Shown piece after piece: positions 1 through 8,800 of a DNA stretch of 64,000 nt. The notes under the pieces were generated by a model that worked only from the letters and a program-made list of their open reading frames with translations, had not been told where the DNA came from and made no database searches. The stretch is from an uncultured Hungatella sp. Its GTDB lineage: Bacteria; Bacillota; Clostridia; Lachnospirales; Lachnospiraceae. The stretch is from contig CAMUJH010000002.1 of assembly GCA_947089145.1 (NCBI GenBank), forward strand, positions 1 to 64,000, read 5' to 3'. The position numbers were made by a program, and so were the translations under genes. Position 1 is the first letter of the stretch; the number at the start of each line of letters is the position of its first letter.

Positions 1-135
1 ATAGCGCATCATGCGCTGGTACTGAAAGCAGACGATCTCCCTCATCTCTCCCGAGGCCACGAGCCCCGGGCAGCCCTTTGCATAATCCGTCTCGTCTCCC
101 TCCGGACATTTCAGCAGATACCAGATTTTCCTCAT
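1..135 (-). CDS. NusG-like transcription antitermination protein (partial, C-terminus outside window)
   Basis: An open frame of 45 codons runs from an ATG at 135 leftward off the window edge. It begins MRKIWYLLKCPEGDE and contains the stretch CFQYQRMMRY. The early W-Y followed by a short beta strand, and the YQRM(M/L)RY stretch, resemble the N-terminal NGN domain of specialised NusG paralogues of the LoaP/UpxY kind, which let RNA polymerase read through terminators in long biosynthetic operons. The ribosome site is poor: purine-rich AAAGGGCGAAAGGGG lies directly against the ATG. A promoter-like TTGAAA-17-TAATAT pair lies upstream on the same strand, and the leader contains a hairpin also found in the neighbouring terminator. 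With only 45 residues visible the family call rests on resemblance, and the target operon would lie left of the window. Confidence 0.5.
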   Translation of the reverse strand, partial: MRKIWYLLKCPEGDETDYAKGCPGLVASGEMREIVCFQYQRMMRY

Positions 136-174
136 CCCCTTTCGCCCTTTGGTGTAAATCGGGGGCAGCACAGC

Positions 175-200
175 CGCTTAACTGGATGTTAAGCGACACT
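175..200 (-). repeat. Leader hairpin, inverted copy of the 381-411 terminator stem
   Basis: Read on the minus strand, 200 to 175 repeats the first 26 bases of the hairpin at 381-411, in opposite orientation on the chromosome. It folds as CGCTTA / TAAGCG around a nine-base loop. Here no run of T follows, so it is not a terminator. It lies in the untranslated leader of the NusG-like gene. Confidence 0.7.
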
Positions 201-226
201 TAAAAGATCCCAATGAGGGGAAAATT

Positions 227-255
227 GCCAGATATTAATTGGTCTATAACAAAAT
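227..255 (-). promoter_or_regulatory. Candidate promoter of the NusG-like gene
   Basis: On the minus strand TTGAAA is followed after 17 bases by TAATAT. Transcription from here would carry a leader of roughly 85 bases, containing the 200-175 hairpin, before the ATG at 135. Recognised by spacing and hexamers only. Confidence 0.4.
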
Positions 256-305
256 TTCAAGAATTGTCTTTGGAATTTCAGGAATAAAATAGCAGCTTGC
301 TCCTG

Positions 306-334
306 TTGACACTGGTCGGAATTAATGATATAAT
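306..334 (+). promoter_or_regulatory. Perfect consensus housekeeping promoter
   Basis: TTGACA at 306-311 and TATAAT at 329-334 are separated by exactly 17 bases, a full sigma-A consensus. Expected initiation is near 341. The only thing directly downstream is a short tract and a terminator hairpin at 381-415, so the default product would be an RNA of about 75 nt. Confidence 0.8.
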
Positions 335-340
335 CGAAAA

Positions 341-415
341 CGTCAAAAAAAATGAACTTTTTGAATAAGTTTGAATAAAAAGTGTCGCTTAACATCCAGT
401 TAAGCGACACTTTTT
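341..415 (+). ncRNA. Candidate short RNA or attenuated leader
   Basis: This is the segment between the consensus promoter and the end of the T run. The 5' half is A-rich and unstructured; the 3' half is an 11-bp stem with a nine-base loop followed by five T residues. It contains no start codon with a ribosome site. It may be a stand-alone small RNA, a premature-termination leader for something rightward (pepC begins at 832), or part of a small non-coding mobile element with inverted ends at 175-200 and 381-411. No known RNA family was recognised. Confidence 0.4.
381..415 (+). terminator. Intrinsic terminator with shared hairpin
   Basis: AGTGTCGCTTA at 381-391 pairs perfectly with TAAGCGACACT at 401-411 around loop ACATCCAGT, then TTTTT. 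The same sequence occurs inverted at 175-200 without the T run. Confidence 0.8.
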
Positions 416-720
416 GCGTTCAAATTTATAAAAATGCCAATTTGTCTCGGCTTTATCAGCATTTTTAGCACTTTATCTGCCTAAAGGCATGGTTTACAAT
501 CTGATCAATATGGACATTTAATGGACATTATGTTTTATGGGGACATAGGAATGCTGCATTAATGGGAGGACATGTGATGAAAGAATTGATAAATACATAA
601 AAATAGGTAACCTGCTTTGAATCAATAACGGTGAAGAAAGTGCCGGATAACATGGTCTGCTGAAATGGTTACACTTTTAGATAATCCGTAGTTCCCTTTC
701 ACTCTTTTCCATAAATCTTC
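416..720. other. Non-coding stretch with GGACAT direct repeats
   Basis: No gene is supported. A TGGACATT unit occurs twice 12 bp apart near 508-528, with a further GGACAT at about 540-545; these could be operator-like iterations. A ribosome-site-like GGGAGG precedes a seven-codon open frame (MKELINT) at 578-601, probably a gene remnant or chance. Confidence 0.3.
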
Positions 721-730
721 ACAAACCCCG

Positions 731-781
731 CTGACAAAACCATCTTTTTGCGTTATAGTATATAAGGCGCCTTCAGGCGCC
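731..781 (+). promoter_or_regulatory. pepC promoter and 5'-UTR hairpin
   Basis: CTGACA (731-736) and TATAGT (754-759) have a 17-base spacer. Just downstream GGCGCC-TTCA-GGCGCC (766-781) forms a compact hairpin near the 5' end of the message, which could affect RNA stability. The ribosome site AGGAGG lies nine bases before the pepC ATG. Confidence 0.55.
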
Positions 782-831
782 CGGGCATAAGCCCACACTA
801 CAAAAAACATTTTACACAGGAGGTTTTAAGA

Positions 832-2166
832 ATGAGCATTTCCATTACCCCAGACCACCTGGGAAAATACAGCAGCGATTTTAACTCTGACCGCGCAAGC
901 CGCATAGCCAGGGATGCCGTCATGTCAGGCGGGCTTTTAAACAGCTGCAAAAACCCTGCTGCCCTCAGACGCAGCAACCACGAGTTCTCCCTGTCCCTAA
1001 AGCAGGGCGCCATGACCAACCAGAAGCAGAGCGGCCGCTGCTGGCTGTTTGCCGCCACCAACGTCATGCGTTTCCGCATTATAAAAAGCTGCAACCTGGA
1101 AAACTTTGAGCTTTCCCAAAGTTACCTGCTCTTCTGGGATAAGTTGGAAAAGTCCAACTGGTTCCTGGAAAATATCCTGGACACCCTCAGCGAGCCCATA
1201 GGCAGCCGCCTTTTAGCCCATCTCCTGTCCGACCCCATCTGCGACGGAGGCCAGTGGGACATGGCAGTAAATCTGATAAATAAATACGGCGTGGTGCCCA
1301 AATACAGCATGCCGGAATCCGCCGTGTCCAGCGGTACCCGGGAAATGAACCGCATCATGACAGAGCTTTTAAGAAATGACGCCTGCACACTGCGCCAGGC
1401 AGCCTCAGACGGCTCCTCCCGCAAGGCCCTGGAAGAGATGAAAGCCTCCATGCTGGGAGAAATCTACCGCATGCTCTGCATCTGTCTCGGGGAACCGCCT
1501 AAAACCATAGACATGGAGGCAAGAGACAAAGACGGAAACTTTATCCAGGAAGCGGGCATGACTCCTCAGGAATTCTTTAAAAAATATGTGGACATGGATT
1601 TAAACGATTACATAAGCCTTATTAACGCCCCCACATCCGACAAGCCTCTCTACCGCAGATATACCGTAAATATGCTGGGCAACGTAAAAGAGGGCAATCC
1701 GATTTGCTATATCAATCTTCCTGTTGAAGATCTGAAAGCCGCTGCCATCGCTCAGTTAAAGGACGGAGAGCCTGTATGGTTCGGCTGTGATATGGGGCCC
1801 TTTATCAGCCGTGACTTAGGCATCATGGACCCGGGCCTTTATGACTTCCATGATTTCCTCCAGGCAGACTTCCCCATGACAAAAGGCCAGCGTCTCGATT
1901 ACGGCCAAAGCCTTATGACCCATGCCATGGTATTTCAGGGTGTGAATCTGACAAAAGACGGAACCCCCACCCGCTGGAGAGTAGAAAACAGCTGGGGAGA
2001 AGATCCCGGAAAGAAGGGATATTTTATCATGAGCGATGAATGGTTCAATGAATATATGTATCAGATTGTTGTCAACAAGAAATATCTGACCAAAGAACAG
2101 CTGGATATTCTGAATACGGAAACCATTGTGTTAAATCCCTGGGACCCCATGGGATCTCTGGCTTAA
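832..2166 (+). CDS. pepC: Aminopeptidase C (bleomycin hydrolase family, peptidase C1B)
   Basis: A cytoplasmic papain-fold cysteine aminopeptidase that removes N-terminal residues from peptides; homologues form hexamers with an internal active site. The 444-residue length matches the family. The catalytic cysteine is Cys70 in QSGRCWLFA, the histidine is His364 in MTHAMVF and the asparagine is Asn386 in VENSWG, so the triad is complete. There is no signal peptide. The start is set by AGGAGG at 819-824. The gene is monocistronic on the plus strand with its own promoter, facing minus-strand genes. Confidence 0.95.
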   Translation: MSISITPDHLGKYSSDFNSDRASRIARDAVMSGGLLNSCKNPAALRRSNHEFSLSLKQGAMTNQKQSGRCWLFAATNVMRFRIIKSCNLENFELSQSYLLFWDKLEKSNWFLENILDTLSEPIGSRLLAHLLSDPICDGGQWDMAVNLINKYGVVPKYSMPESAVSSGTREMNRIMTELLRNDACTLRQAASDGSSRKALEEMKASMLGEIYRMLCICLGEPPKTIDMEARDKDGNFIQEAGMTPQEFFKKYVDMDLNDYISLINAPTSDKPLYRRYTVNMLGNVKEGNPICYINLPVEDLKAAAIAQLKDGEPVWFGCDMGPFISRDLGIMDPGLYDFHDFLQADFPMTKGQRLDYGQSLMTHAMVFQGVNLTKDGTPTRWRVENSWGEDPGKKGYFIMSDEWFNEYMYQIVVNKKYLTKEQLDILNTETIVLNPWDPMGSLA

Positions 2167-2349
2167 TTTCCACTGGCTTTCCGCAGCCTCTTAGTGCCCA
2201 GTACAGCTCTATAAGATGATTTTTGCCGGATGCGTCCAATTTTAAATGCACATATGAAACGTACGTGGCTCAAGACGGGTGCAGCCGGCCAAAAATCGTC
2301 TGCCAAAGCAGGCGCGGAGAGGGGTTGCAGGCACATCCGCAATACCCCC

Positions 2350-2400
2350 ATGCGCCCAGCGGCGGGCCCGCCGCCGCTCATGAAAGTCCGGCAGCTGCAT
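2350..2400 (+). repeat. 51-bp palindromic repeat, copy A
   Basis: This copy begins ATGCGCC, ends GCAGCTGCAT and carries the internal block CATGAAAGTCCGGC. It aligns without gaps to copies at 2895-2945 (plus) and 33655-33705 (minus). The ends pair imperfectly, giving a GC-rich stem. It lies just beyond the 3' end of the minus-strand gene at 2420-2857. Confidence 0.75.
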
Positions 2401-2419
2401 CAGGCCTTCTCAAATGTTT

Positions 2420-2857
2420 TCACAGATATGCTTTCAGCCGCTCCACATTCTTTTCCTCAAACTCCTGCAAATGCTTCATCAGCTTGATAACTTCCTTGTC
2501 AGCCTGGGACTCATACTCATGAATCCTTTTCTGTGCATCTATAATCCCCATGTTACTTCCCTGAATCAGCATCTGGGCTACATGGGAAACGGAGGAATCC
2601 ACCATCATTTTCACATCAATCATTAGATACGTCATGATTTTCTGCATGGCATTGATTCCCTTTTCATCGTACCCTGCTTTGTTTAGCTGTTTTCCCGCTT
2701 CATCATGAATCTGCCGATACTCCCTAAGCTGGGCCTGAAGGCCTTCCTTAAACTTCCCCGCCTCCACCATAGGCAGAATCTCCTCCAGAGACTCAACTCC
2801 CATCTGAGCGTTCTGGTAAATAAAATTCAGCAGCTGCGCATCCGCATTCCTGTCCAT
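2420..2857 (-). CDS. Small all-helical protein, family not recognised
   Basis: A 145-residue, Met- and Gln-rich protein with heptad-like spacing throughout, predicted to be a bundle of four or so helices. It has no membrane segment or signal peptide and no cysteine. The pattern of long amphipathic helices recalls ferritin-like or DUF-type helical bundles, but the paired E..H iron ligands of ferritins are not evident, so no function is assigned. A purine-rich ribosome site lies upstream of the ATG at 2857. The gene stands alone between two direct copies of the 51-bp palindromic repeat. Confidence 0.75.
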   Translation of the reverse strand: MDRNADAQLLNFIYQNAQMGVESLEEILPMVEAGKFKEGLQAQLREYRQIHDEAGKQLNKAGYDEKGINAMQKIMTYLMIDVKMMVDSSVSHVAQMLIQGSNMGIIDAQKRIHEYESQADKEVIKLMKHLQEFEEKNVERLKAYL

Positions 2858-2894
2858 AGCCCGTTATCTTCCTTTCCTGAATATAGTAACCCCC

Positions 2895-2945
2895 TTGCGC
2901 CCGGCGGAGGACGCACCGCCGCCCGTGAAAGTCCGGCGGGCGCAT
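2895..2945 (+). repeat. 51-bp palindromic repeat, copy B
   Basis: Direct copy of the repeat at 2350-2400. Its ends pair over 13 bases with one mismatch (TGCGCCCGGCGGA against TCCGGCGGGCGCA). With copy A it brackets the small helical gene. Confidence 0.75.
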
Positions 2946-3096
2946 TTGGCATCCCTGAATACATGCCGCCTACTGGGCGGCGGGATTTTCATTGTAAAAT
3001 TAGTATGGAACAGCCTCTGCATTTTTATTCCTCTGTCAAATAAAAATCCCTCTGTATTCATCCCGAAGTCAAAAGCTGCCTCCGCCCCATTTCCTC

Positions 3097-3150
3097 TAAA
3101 AAATAAAAGGCCTGACGGAGCCGGCCTATTGCAGCCAAACCCCATCAGGC
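3097..3150 (-). terminator. Terminator of the GH4 glucosidase gene
   Basis: On the minus strand GCCTGATGG (3150-3142) pairs with CCGTCAGGC (3118-3110), one mismatch, followed by a T-rich tract TTTTATTTTTT. It lies 35 bp past the stop at 3185. A further small hairpin (CCGCC..GGCGG, about 2966-2982) is the only other structure between 2946 and 3096. Confidence 0.7.
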
Positions 3151-3184
3151 ACTTAAAAAGAAACCTGTTTTCTGCTTTATCCTA

Positions 3185-4588
3185 TTAAAGTCCCTGCTCT
3201 GTCAGTTTCCTTGCCACGTCATCCTTAACCGTAACTCCCTCTTTCTCCAGTTCCGCAATTTTCTCGGCAAACTGAGGAAGATACTTCTTATGGGCAATCA
3301 GAAGCTCATCCAAAACTCTCTTCGCCTTCTCGCCGGAGGGAACCTGAGGATTCAGGATAAACGCCTGAAGGGCCAGCCCATAATCTCCGGTCACTGCGGC
3401 TTCGCAGACACACAGCTCCATGTTCTTCATAACCTGCAGCCAGCCTCTCTCAGCAGGGCGAAGCGCTCCGAACGCGATGGGCAGGGCGCCGCAGGCTCCA
3501 ACATGGGCAGACACTTCCACTACGCAGTCCGCCGGAAGATCCGGCACGGCGCCGTTATTCTTCGTGGATACCACAATATGGGTATTCTTATTTCCGTAGA
3601 TGGATGCAATGGTTTCACAGGCCGCATCCGAATAGTGGGCACCGCCTCTTTTTGCCAGCTGCTCCGGCTTCTCATTCAAATCCGGATTCTTGTACAGCTC
3701 AAACAGCTCGTCCTCTGTCTTCTTCACCTGCTGGGCGCGGGTTCCCTTTTCCGGATCATTGTACTCCTCCAGGGCATGGTTCAGCATCTCCTCCTGCCTG
3801 TAGTAGTATCTGTGATATGCACACGGAATCATTCCCATCTGATCCAGCTGCTCTTTAAAGAACTTCACGTCAAATACATTGGCCGGCGTACCTGCGTCCG
3901 CTTCGGGATCGTACAGCTTTTCGATGATCTCCGACGTCACATCCCTGCCGTTTAAATCAAAGACCTTGTGCCAATGGAAATGGTTCAGGCCGGCAAACTT
4001 GTAGATCAGCTCCTCAGGCTCCTTGCCGATCATTTTAGGCTCTCTCAGCATCGCGCCTACCGGAACGTTGCACAGACCGATCACTTTGTCCCACTTGCCG
4101 TAGCGGATAACCGCCTCTGTCACCATGCCGCTTGGATTGGTAAAGTTTACCAGCCATGCGTCTGGACACAGTTCCTTCATATCCTCCACAATACCCAGGA
4201 TCACGGGAATCGTGCGGAAAGCCTTGAACATGCCGCCTGCGCCGTTGGTTTCCTGTCCCAGCATGCCGTAAGACAGCGGAATGCGCTCATCCTTGATTCT
4301 GGCATTGAGAAGGCCTACGCGGAACTGGGTCGTCACGAAATCCGCTCCCGGCAGAGCCTCTCTTCTGTCCAGAGTAAGGTGGACTTTCACGTCATAGGGA
4401 GAAGCGTCCCACATGCGCTGCGCCATCTTTCCTACGATCTCCAGCTTCTCTTTTCCCTCTTCAATGTCAACCAGCCAGATCTCCTTAATGGGAAGCTGCT
4501 CGTAGCGCTTAATGAACCCCTCCATCAATTCTGGAGTATAGCTGCTGCCGCCGCCGATGGTTACAATCTTTACAGGTTTCTTTTCCAT
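3185..4588 (-). CDS. 6-phospho-beta-glucosidase, GH4 family (ChbF/CelF-like)
   Basis: Hydrolyses phosphorylated beta-glucosides such as cellobiose 6-phosphate by the GH4 redox-elimination mechanism, which needs NAD+ and a divalent metal. The N-terminal Rossmann motif VTIGGGSSYTPEL is at residues 10-22. The metal-binding cysteine is Cys173 in CNVP and the ligand histidine is His203 in GLNHFHW. The 467-residue length is normal. The text closely follows the ChbF/LicH branch (NFTNPSGMVTEA, RGGAHYSDAAC) rather than the alpha-galactosidase branch. A strong AAGGAGG site precedes the ATG. An RpiR regulator lies directly upstream on the same strand, a common pairing; no PTS genes are adjacent, so the phosphorylated substrate must come from a transporter elsewhere. 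Confidence 0.9.
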   Translation of the reverse strand: MEKKPVKIVTIGGGSSYTPELMEGFIKRYEQLPIKEIWLVDIEEGKEKLEIVGKMAQRMWDASPYDVKVHLTLDRREALPGADFVTTQFRVGLLNARIKDERIPLSYGMLGQETNGAGGMFKAFRTIPVILGIVEDMKELCPDAWLVNFTNPSGMVTEAVIRYGKWDKVIGLCNVPVGAMLREPKMIGKEPEELIYKFAGLNHFHWHKVFDLNGRDVTSEIIEKLYDPEADAGTPANVFDVKFFKEQLDQMGMIPCAYHRYYYRQEEMLNHALEEYNDPEKGTRAQQVKKTEDELFELYKNPDLNEKPEQLAKRGGAHYSDAACETIASIYGNKNTHIVVSTKNNGAVPDLPADCVVEVSAHVGACGALPIAFGALRPAERGWLQVMKNMELCVCEAAVTGDYGLALQAFILNPQVPSGEKAKRVLDELLIAHKKYLPQFAEKIAELEKEGVTVKDDVARKLTEQGL

Positions 4589-4694
4589 GATTATCCTCCT
4601 TTTTATAGCAGCACCGGAGCCGGAAATGCATCAGCGCTTTGTTCAGCCGCCGTCTTTTTTGCATCTCGTAAGCGTCCTGCTTTCTTGTATCTCT

Positions 4695-4723
4695 ATTTTC
4701 ACGGATTTTTCCCTGTTTGTCAA
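4695..4723 (-). promoter_or_regulatory. Possible promoter of the GH4 gene
   Basis: On the minus strand TTGACA (4723-4718) is followed after 17 bases by the weak GAAAAT. It lies in the 224-bp gap between the regulator and the glucosidase. Confidence 0.3.
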
Positions 4724-4812
4724 TGCTTTCCCCCTCATCAGGTACACTGTTTCCTTTTCCCGTCCCTTTTCCTCTCAGCAAAGCGAACATTGTTCCATAT
4801 CCGTCATTAATG

Positions 4813-5709
4813 CTACCCTTTAAGAATAGGGTTGTCTGAGTGCCTTCCCCACGGGTGCCCTGCCGTCTGTTCACAGTCTGTGGAATTCTTTACTTTATCC
4901 CTGTAGTGTTTTTCATAATCTCTGTTAAAATATCCGGCATAAAGCACGTCCAAAAGATACATTACTGACACATTCAGCCCGAAAGTCCCCAGATTCTTTA
5001 TCAGTTTCTCCCTTGTTGACACATAGAGACACACATCGCACAATTCTGACAAAGAATTATTTCCGTAAGAAGTAATGGCCACAGCCGGAATCCCCCGCGC
5101 TTTCACTTTCCTTCCTATTTTCAGCACCTTGTCCGTCTCCCCGGTATAAGATACCAGGATAAATCCGCTGTCACTGCTGCAGTAGCATGACTGATAATAC
5201 CCCTCTTCTGCGCGGTTGCTGTTGTGGACCATTTTCCCCACCTTCATCATCTTATCCCGGAACACCTCCACGAGTCCCATCTGGGCCCCCGCAGAACAGA
5301 CAAACACCTGCCGGGCCCTGCTTATCATCTCAACAGCCTTCTGAAGCGTCTCCGGCTCCAAAAGCGTCCTGCAGTCCCTCAGAATCTCTTCGTACAAAGT
5401 TTCCATTTTGCCTGCCAGTGTCATCTCCTTATCCCTTTTATCAAAAGGGAAATTGGGATCAAGCGATTTAAAATGGGAAGACAGGTACTCCACTTCCTTT
5501 AAGTAATCCTCCCTTAAATCGCTGAACCCCTCGTATCCCGCCTTCTGACAAAAACGGATAATGGTAGACGGCGCTACATACAGCTCTTTTGCCATTTTCC
5601 GGACGCTTGTGTCTTTCAGCTTCTCCTGCTGCTCCAGCACGTAATCCGCTATGCGGCAGTCAATATCCGAAAAATGTTCCCGGTTCTGAAGTTTCTCCTT
5701 AACCAGCAT
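4813..5709 (-). CDS. RpiR/MurR-family transcriptional regulator
   Basis: An N-terminal winged helix-turn-helix of the RpiR type (about residues 1-77, with APSTIIRFCQKAGYEGF as recognition region) is followed by a SIS sugar-phosphate isomerase-like domain (about 115-250, with GFILVSYTGETDKVL). Such proteins sense phosphosugars and control sugar catabolic genes. At 298 residues it is slightly longer than usual, with a polar 25-residue tail. It sits upstream of the GH4 6-phospho-beta-glucosidase on the same strand, so phosphorylated beta-glucosides are the likely effectors; that is inference from context. GGAGG precedes the ATG by about 11 bases. Confidence 0.88.
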   Translation of the reverse strand: MLVKEKLQNREHFSDIDCRIADYVLEQQEKLKDTSVRKMAKELYVAPSTIIRFCQKAGYEGFSDLREDYLKEVEYLSSHFKSLDPNFPFDKRDKEMTLAGKMETLYEEILRDCRTLLEPETLQKAVEMISRARQVFVCSAGAQMGLVEVFRDKMMKVGKMVHNSNRAEEGYYQSCYCSSDSGFILVSYTGETDKVLKIGRKVKARGIPAVAITSYGNNSLSELCDVCLYVSTREKLIKNLGTFGLNVSVMYLLDVLYAGYFNRDYEKHYRDKVKNSTDCEQTAGHPWGRHSDNPILKG

Positions 5710-5804
5710 CTGTAAACCATTCCTCCCCCTTTGGTCTGGTCAGGCATCTGCGTCTTTTCCATAAACGAAATCCTTTTGCCTGTCTTCCCCGGCAAGGTTT
5801 TTGC

Positions 5805-8800
5805 CTACTTAAAATATTCCACTCCTGATTCAAACAGCCTCATGTCCTGCTCCCCGTAGATATTCATGGCAACAGCCTCTCCCCGTCTCTCCGAATGGGC
5901 CATTTTTCCCATGATCCGTCCGTCCGGGCTGATAATTCCCTCAATAGCCATATAGGACCCGTTAGGATTCCAGAACTCGTCCATGGTAGGATTCCCCATG
6001 TCATCCACATATTGAGTACATACCTGTCCGTTGGCAAACAGGCTCTTAAGCCACTGGTCATTGGCCACAAACCGTCCCTCGCCGTGGGAAGCCGGGTTGC
6101 AGTACACCTTTCCCAGCTGGGCTCCCATAAGCCATGGCGACTTATTGGTCATAACCTTTGTGTAAACCATTTTGGACACATGGCGCCCAATAGTATTCAT
6201 GGTCAGAGTCGGCGAATCTGAATGCTGCTCTTCAATCCTGCCCTCCGTGATCAGCCCCAGCTTCATCAAAGCCTGGAATCCGTTGCAGATTCCCAGCATC
6301 AGCCCGTCCCTCTCATACAGAAGTTTCTCAATCTCTTCTTTTATAACCTGGTTCCGAAACACCGCCGCAAAGAATTTGGCGGAGCCTTCCGGCTCATCCC
6401 CTGCAGAAAATCCTCCCGGGAACATGACGATCTGGGCCTTTGCAATCTCGTTTTTAAATGCCTCCACCGAATCCCGGATATCACCGGCGCTTAAATTCTT
6501 AAACACCCGATCCGTAACCGTGGCCCCTGCCCGTTCAAATGCCCTGGCGCTGTCATACTCACAGTTGGTTCCCGGAAATACAGGAATAAATACATGAGGT
6601 TTTGCCGTCCTGTGCTTACAGATGTGGACGCTGCCGCCCTTTTCCTTTACATCATAAAGCTCATTCGGCACATCCGCAGGTTCTGCACCCGCCTTTGTGG
6701 GGAATACACTCTCCAAAGTACCCGTCCAGGCCTCCAGAGCCTCGTCCATGGAGATCCTTATGCTGCCGTACTCCAGTGTACCCTTGTCTGTAACCTCTCC
6801 GATCAAAGTATAGGTTATAGCCAAATTCCCTACCTGTCCGTCAGGAACCTCGCAGACAATGCTTCCAAACTCAGCCCCGAAGAAATCCCTCGGGTCAACA
6901 TTATGCTCAACCTTTACGCCCAGCTTATTGCCAAAGGCCATTTTGCTGACCGCTTCCGCCATGCCGTGCCTTTCCACGGCATAGGCGGAAATAATCCTGC
7001 CCGCCTTAATATCCTCCGACAGCTTCCCGTAACCTTCCATAAGCTGTTCGTATCTGGGCAGATCATATTCATTTCTTTGGGCCCTGAACACTACAATCTT
7101 ATTTCCCGCCTTCTTAAATTCCGGGGTAATCACATGCCTGCTGCTTGCCACGTCCACGGCAAACGACACAAGGGTAGGCACAACATCCATATCGTTAAAT
7201 GTTCCTGACATGCTGTCCTTGCCGCCGATAGAGGGAAGCCCAAGTCCCAGCTGGGCATCATAAGCCCCCAGCAGTGCCGCAAAAGGCTGGCTCCACCTGG
7301 ACGGCTCTTCACTCATCCTCCTAAAATATTCCTGGAACGTAAACCGTATCTTCCGGTAATCGCCGCCTGCAGCCACAATCTTTGCCACGGAAGAAACCAC
7401 CGCATAAATGGCGCCGTGATAGGGGCTCCAGCTGGACAGATACGGATCAAATCCGTAGCTCATCATGGTAACCGTATCGGTTCTCCCTCTCAGAACCGGC
7501 AGCTTGGCCACCATGGCCTGTGTTTCCGTCAGCTGATACTTTCCGCCGTAGGGCATAAGCACCGAGCCTGCGCCGATAGAGCCGTCAAACATTTCCACAA
7601 GCCCTTTCTGGGAACACACATTTAAAGAGGCAAGCATCTTAAGCCATTTTCCTCTCACATCTGGAATATCCGCCCTGTCTGCAAAAGGATTGCCTTCTTT
7701 TCCCGGAACCTCCAGCACGACTGATGCCTCCTGGTGGGCTCCGTTGGTGTCCAGAAACGCCCGGCTGATGTCCACGATTGTCTTTCCTCTCCAGTTCATA
7801 ACCAGGCGGGGTTCTTTTGTGACGACAGCCACTGCAACAGCCTCCAGATTCTCTTCTGCCGCATAGCCTAAAAACGTATCAACATCCTTCTCCTGAACCA
7901 CAACCGCCATACGCTCCTGCGACTCGGAAATTGCGATCTCTGTTCCGTCCAGGCCTGCATACTTTTTCGGAACCTTATCCAGATCAATGCGCAGCCCTGC
8001 CGCCAATTCGCCGATAGCCACCGACACCCCGCCTGCCCCGAAGTCATTGCACTTGCGGATCAAGCTGCTGACCTCCGGCCGACGGAACAGTCTCTGGATT
8101 TTTCTTTCTGTAGGCGCATTTCCTTTCTGCACCTCCGCCCCGCAGGTTTCAATGGAACTTTCCGTGTGAACTTTAGAGGAACCGGTAGCTCCGCCGCAGC
8201 CGTCACGTCCTGTGCGCCCGCCCAGAAGAATAATGATGTTCCCTGGGTCTGAAGTCTCGCGGATCACGGCTTTTCTGGGAGCCGCGCCCATAACCGCGCC
8301 GATCTCCATGCGCTTTGCCACATAGTCCGGATGATAGATCTCTTTCACATACCCTGTTGCCAGGCCGATCTGGTTTCCGTAGGAACTGTACCCCGAGGCA
8401 GCTCCTGTCACCAGTTTTCTCTGAGGCAGCTTCCCGTGAAGCGTCTCCTTAAGGGACTTTCTCGGATCTGCCGCGCCGGTTACCCGCATGGCCTGATACA
8501 CATAGGTTCTGCCTGACAGCGGGTCCCTGATGGCGCCTCCAAGGCAGGTAGCCGCGCCGCCGAAAGGCTCAATCTCTGTAGGATGGTTATGAGTCTCGTT
8601 TTTAAAGTTCACCAGCCACTCCTCGGTAATTCCGTCTATCTCCACTGGAACCACAATGCTGCAGGCATTGATTTCATCCGATTCCTCCAGATCCTCCAGC
8701 TTTCCCTCTCTGCGCAGCTTCTTCATGGCAAGAAGAGCCAGATCCATCAGGCAGACAAACTTGTCCTCCCTCCCTTTGTACAGCTCCTCTCTGTCAGCCA

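Noticed and set aside
2163..2381. Open frames across the palindromic repeats
   Set aside because: They arise from GC-rich repeat sequence and have no ribosome sites or family resemblance.
5895..7208. Plus-strand open frames opposite purL
   Set aside because: They lack ribosome sites, and the minus strand encodes a clearly recognised full-length enzyme.
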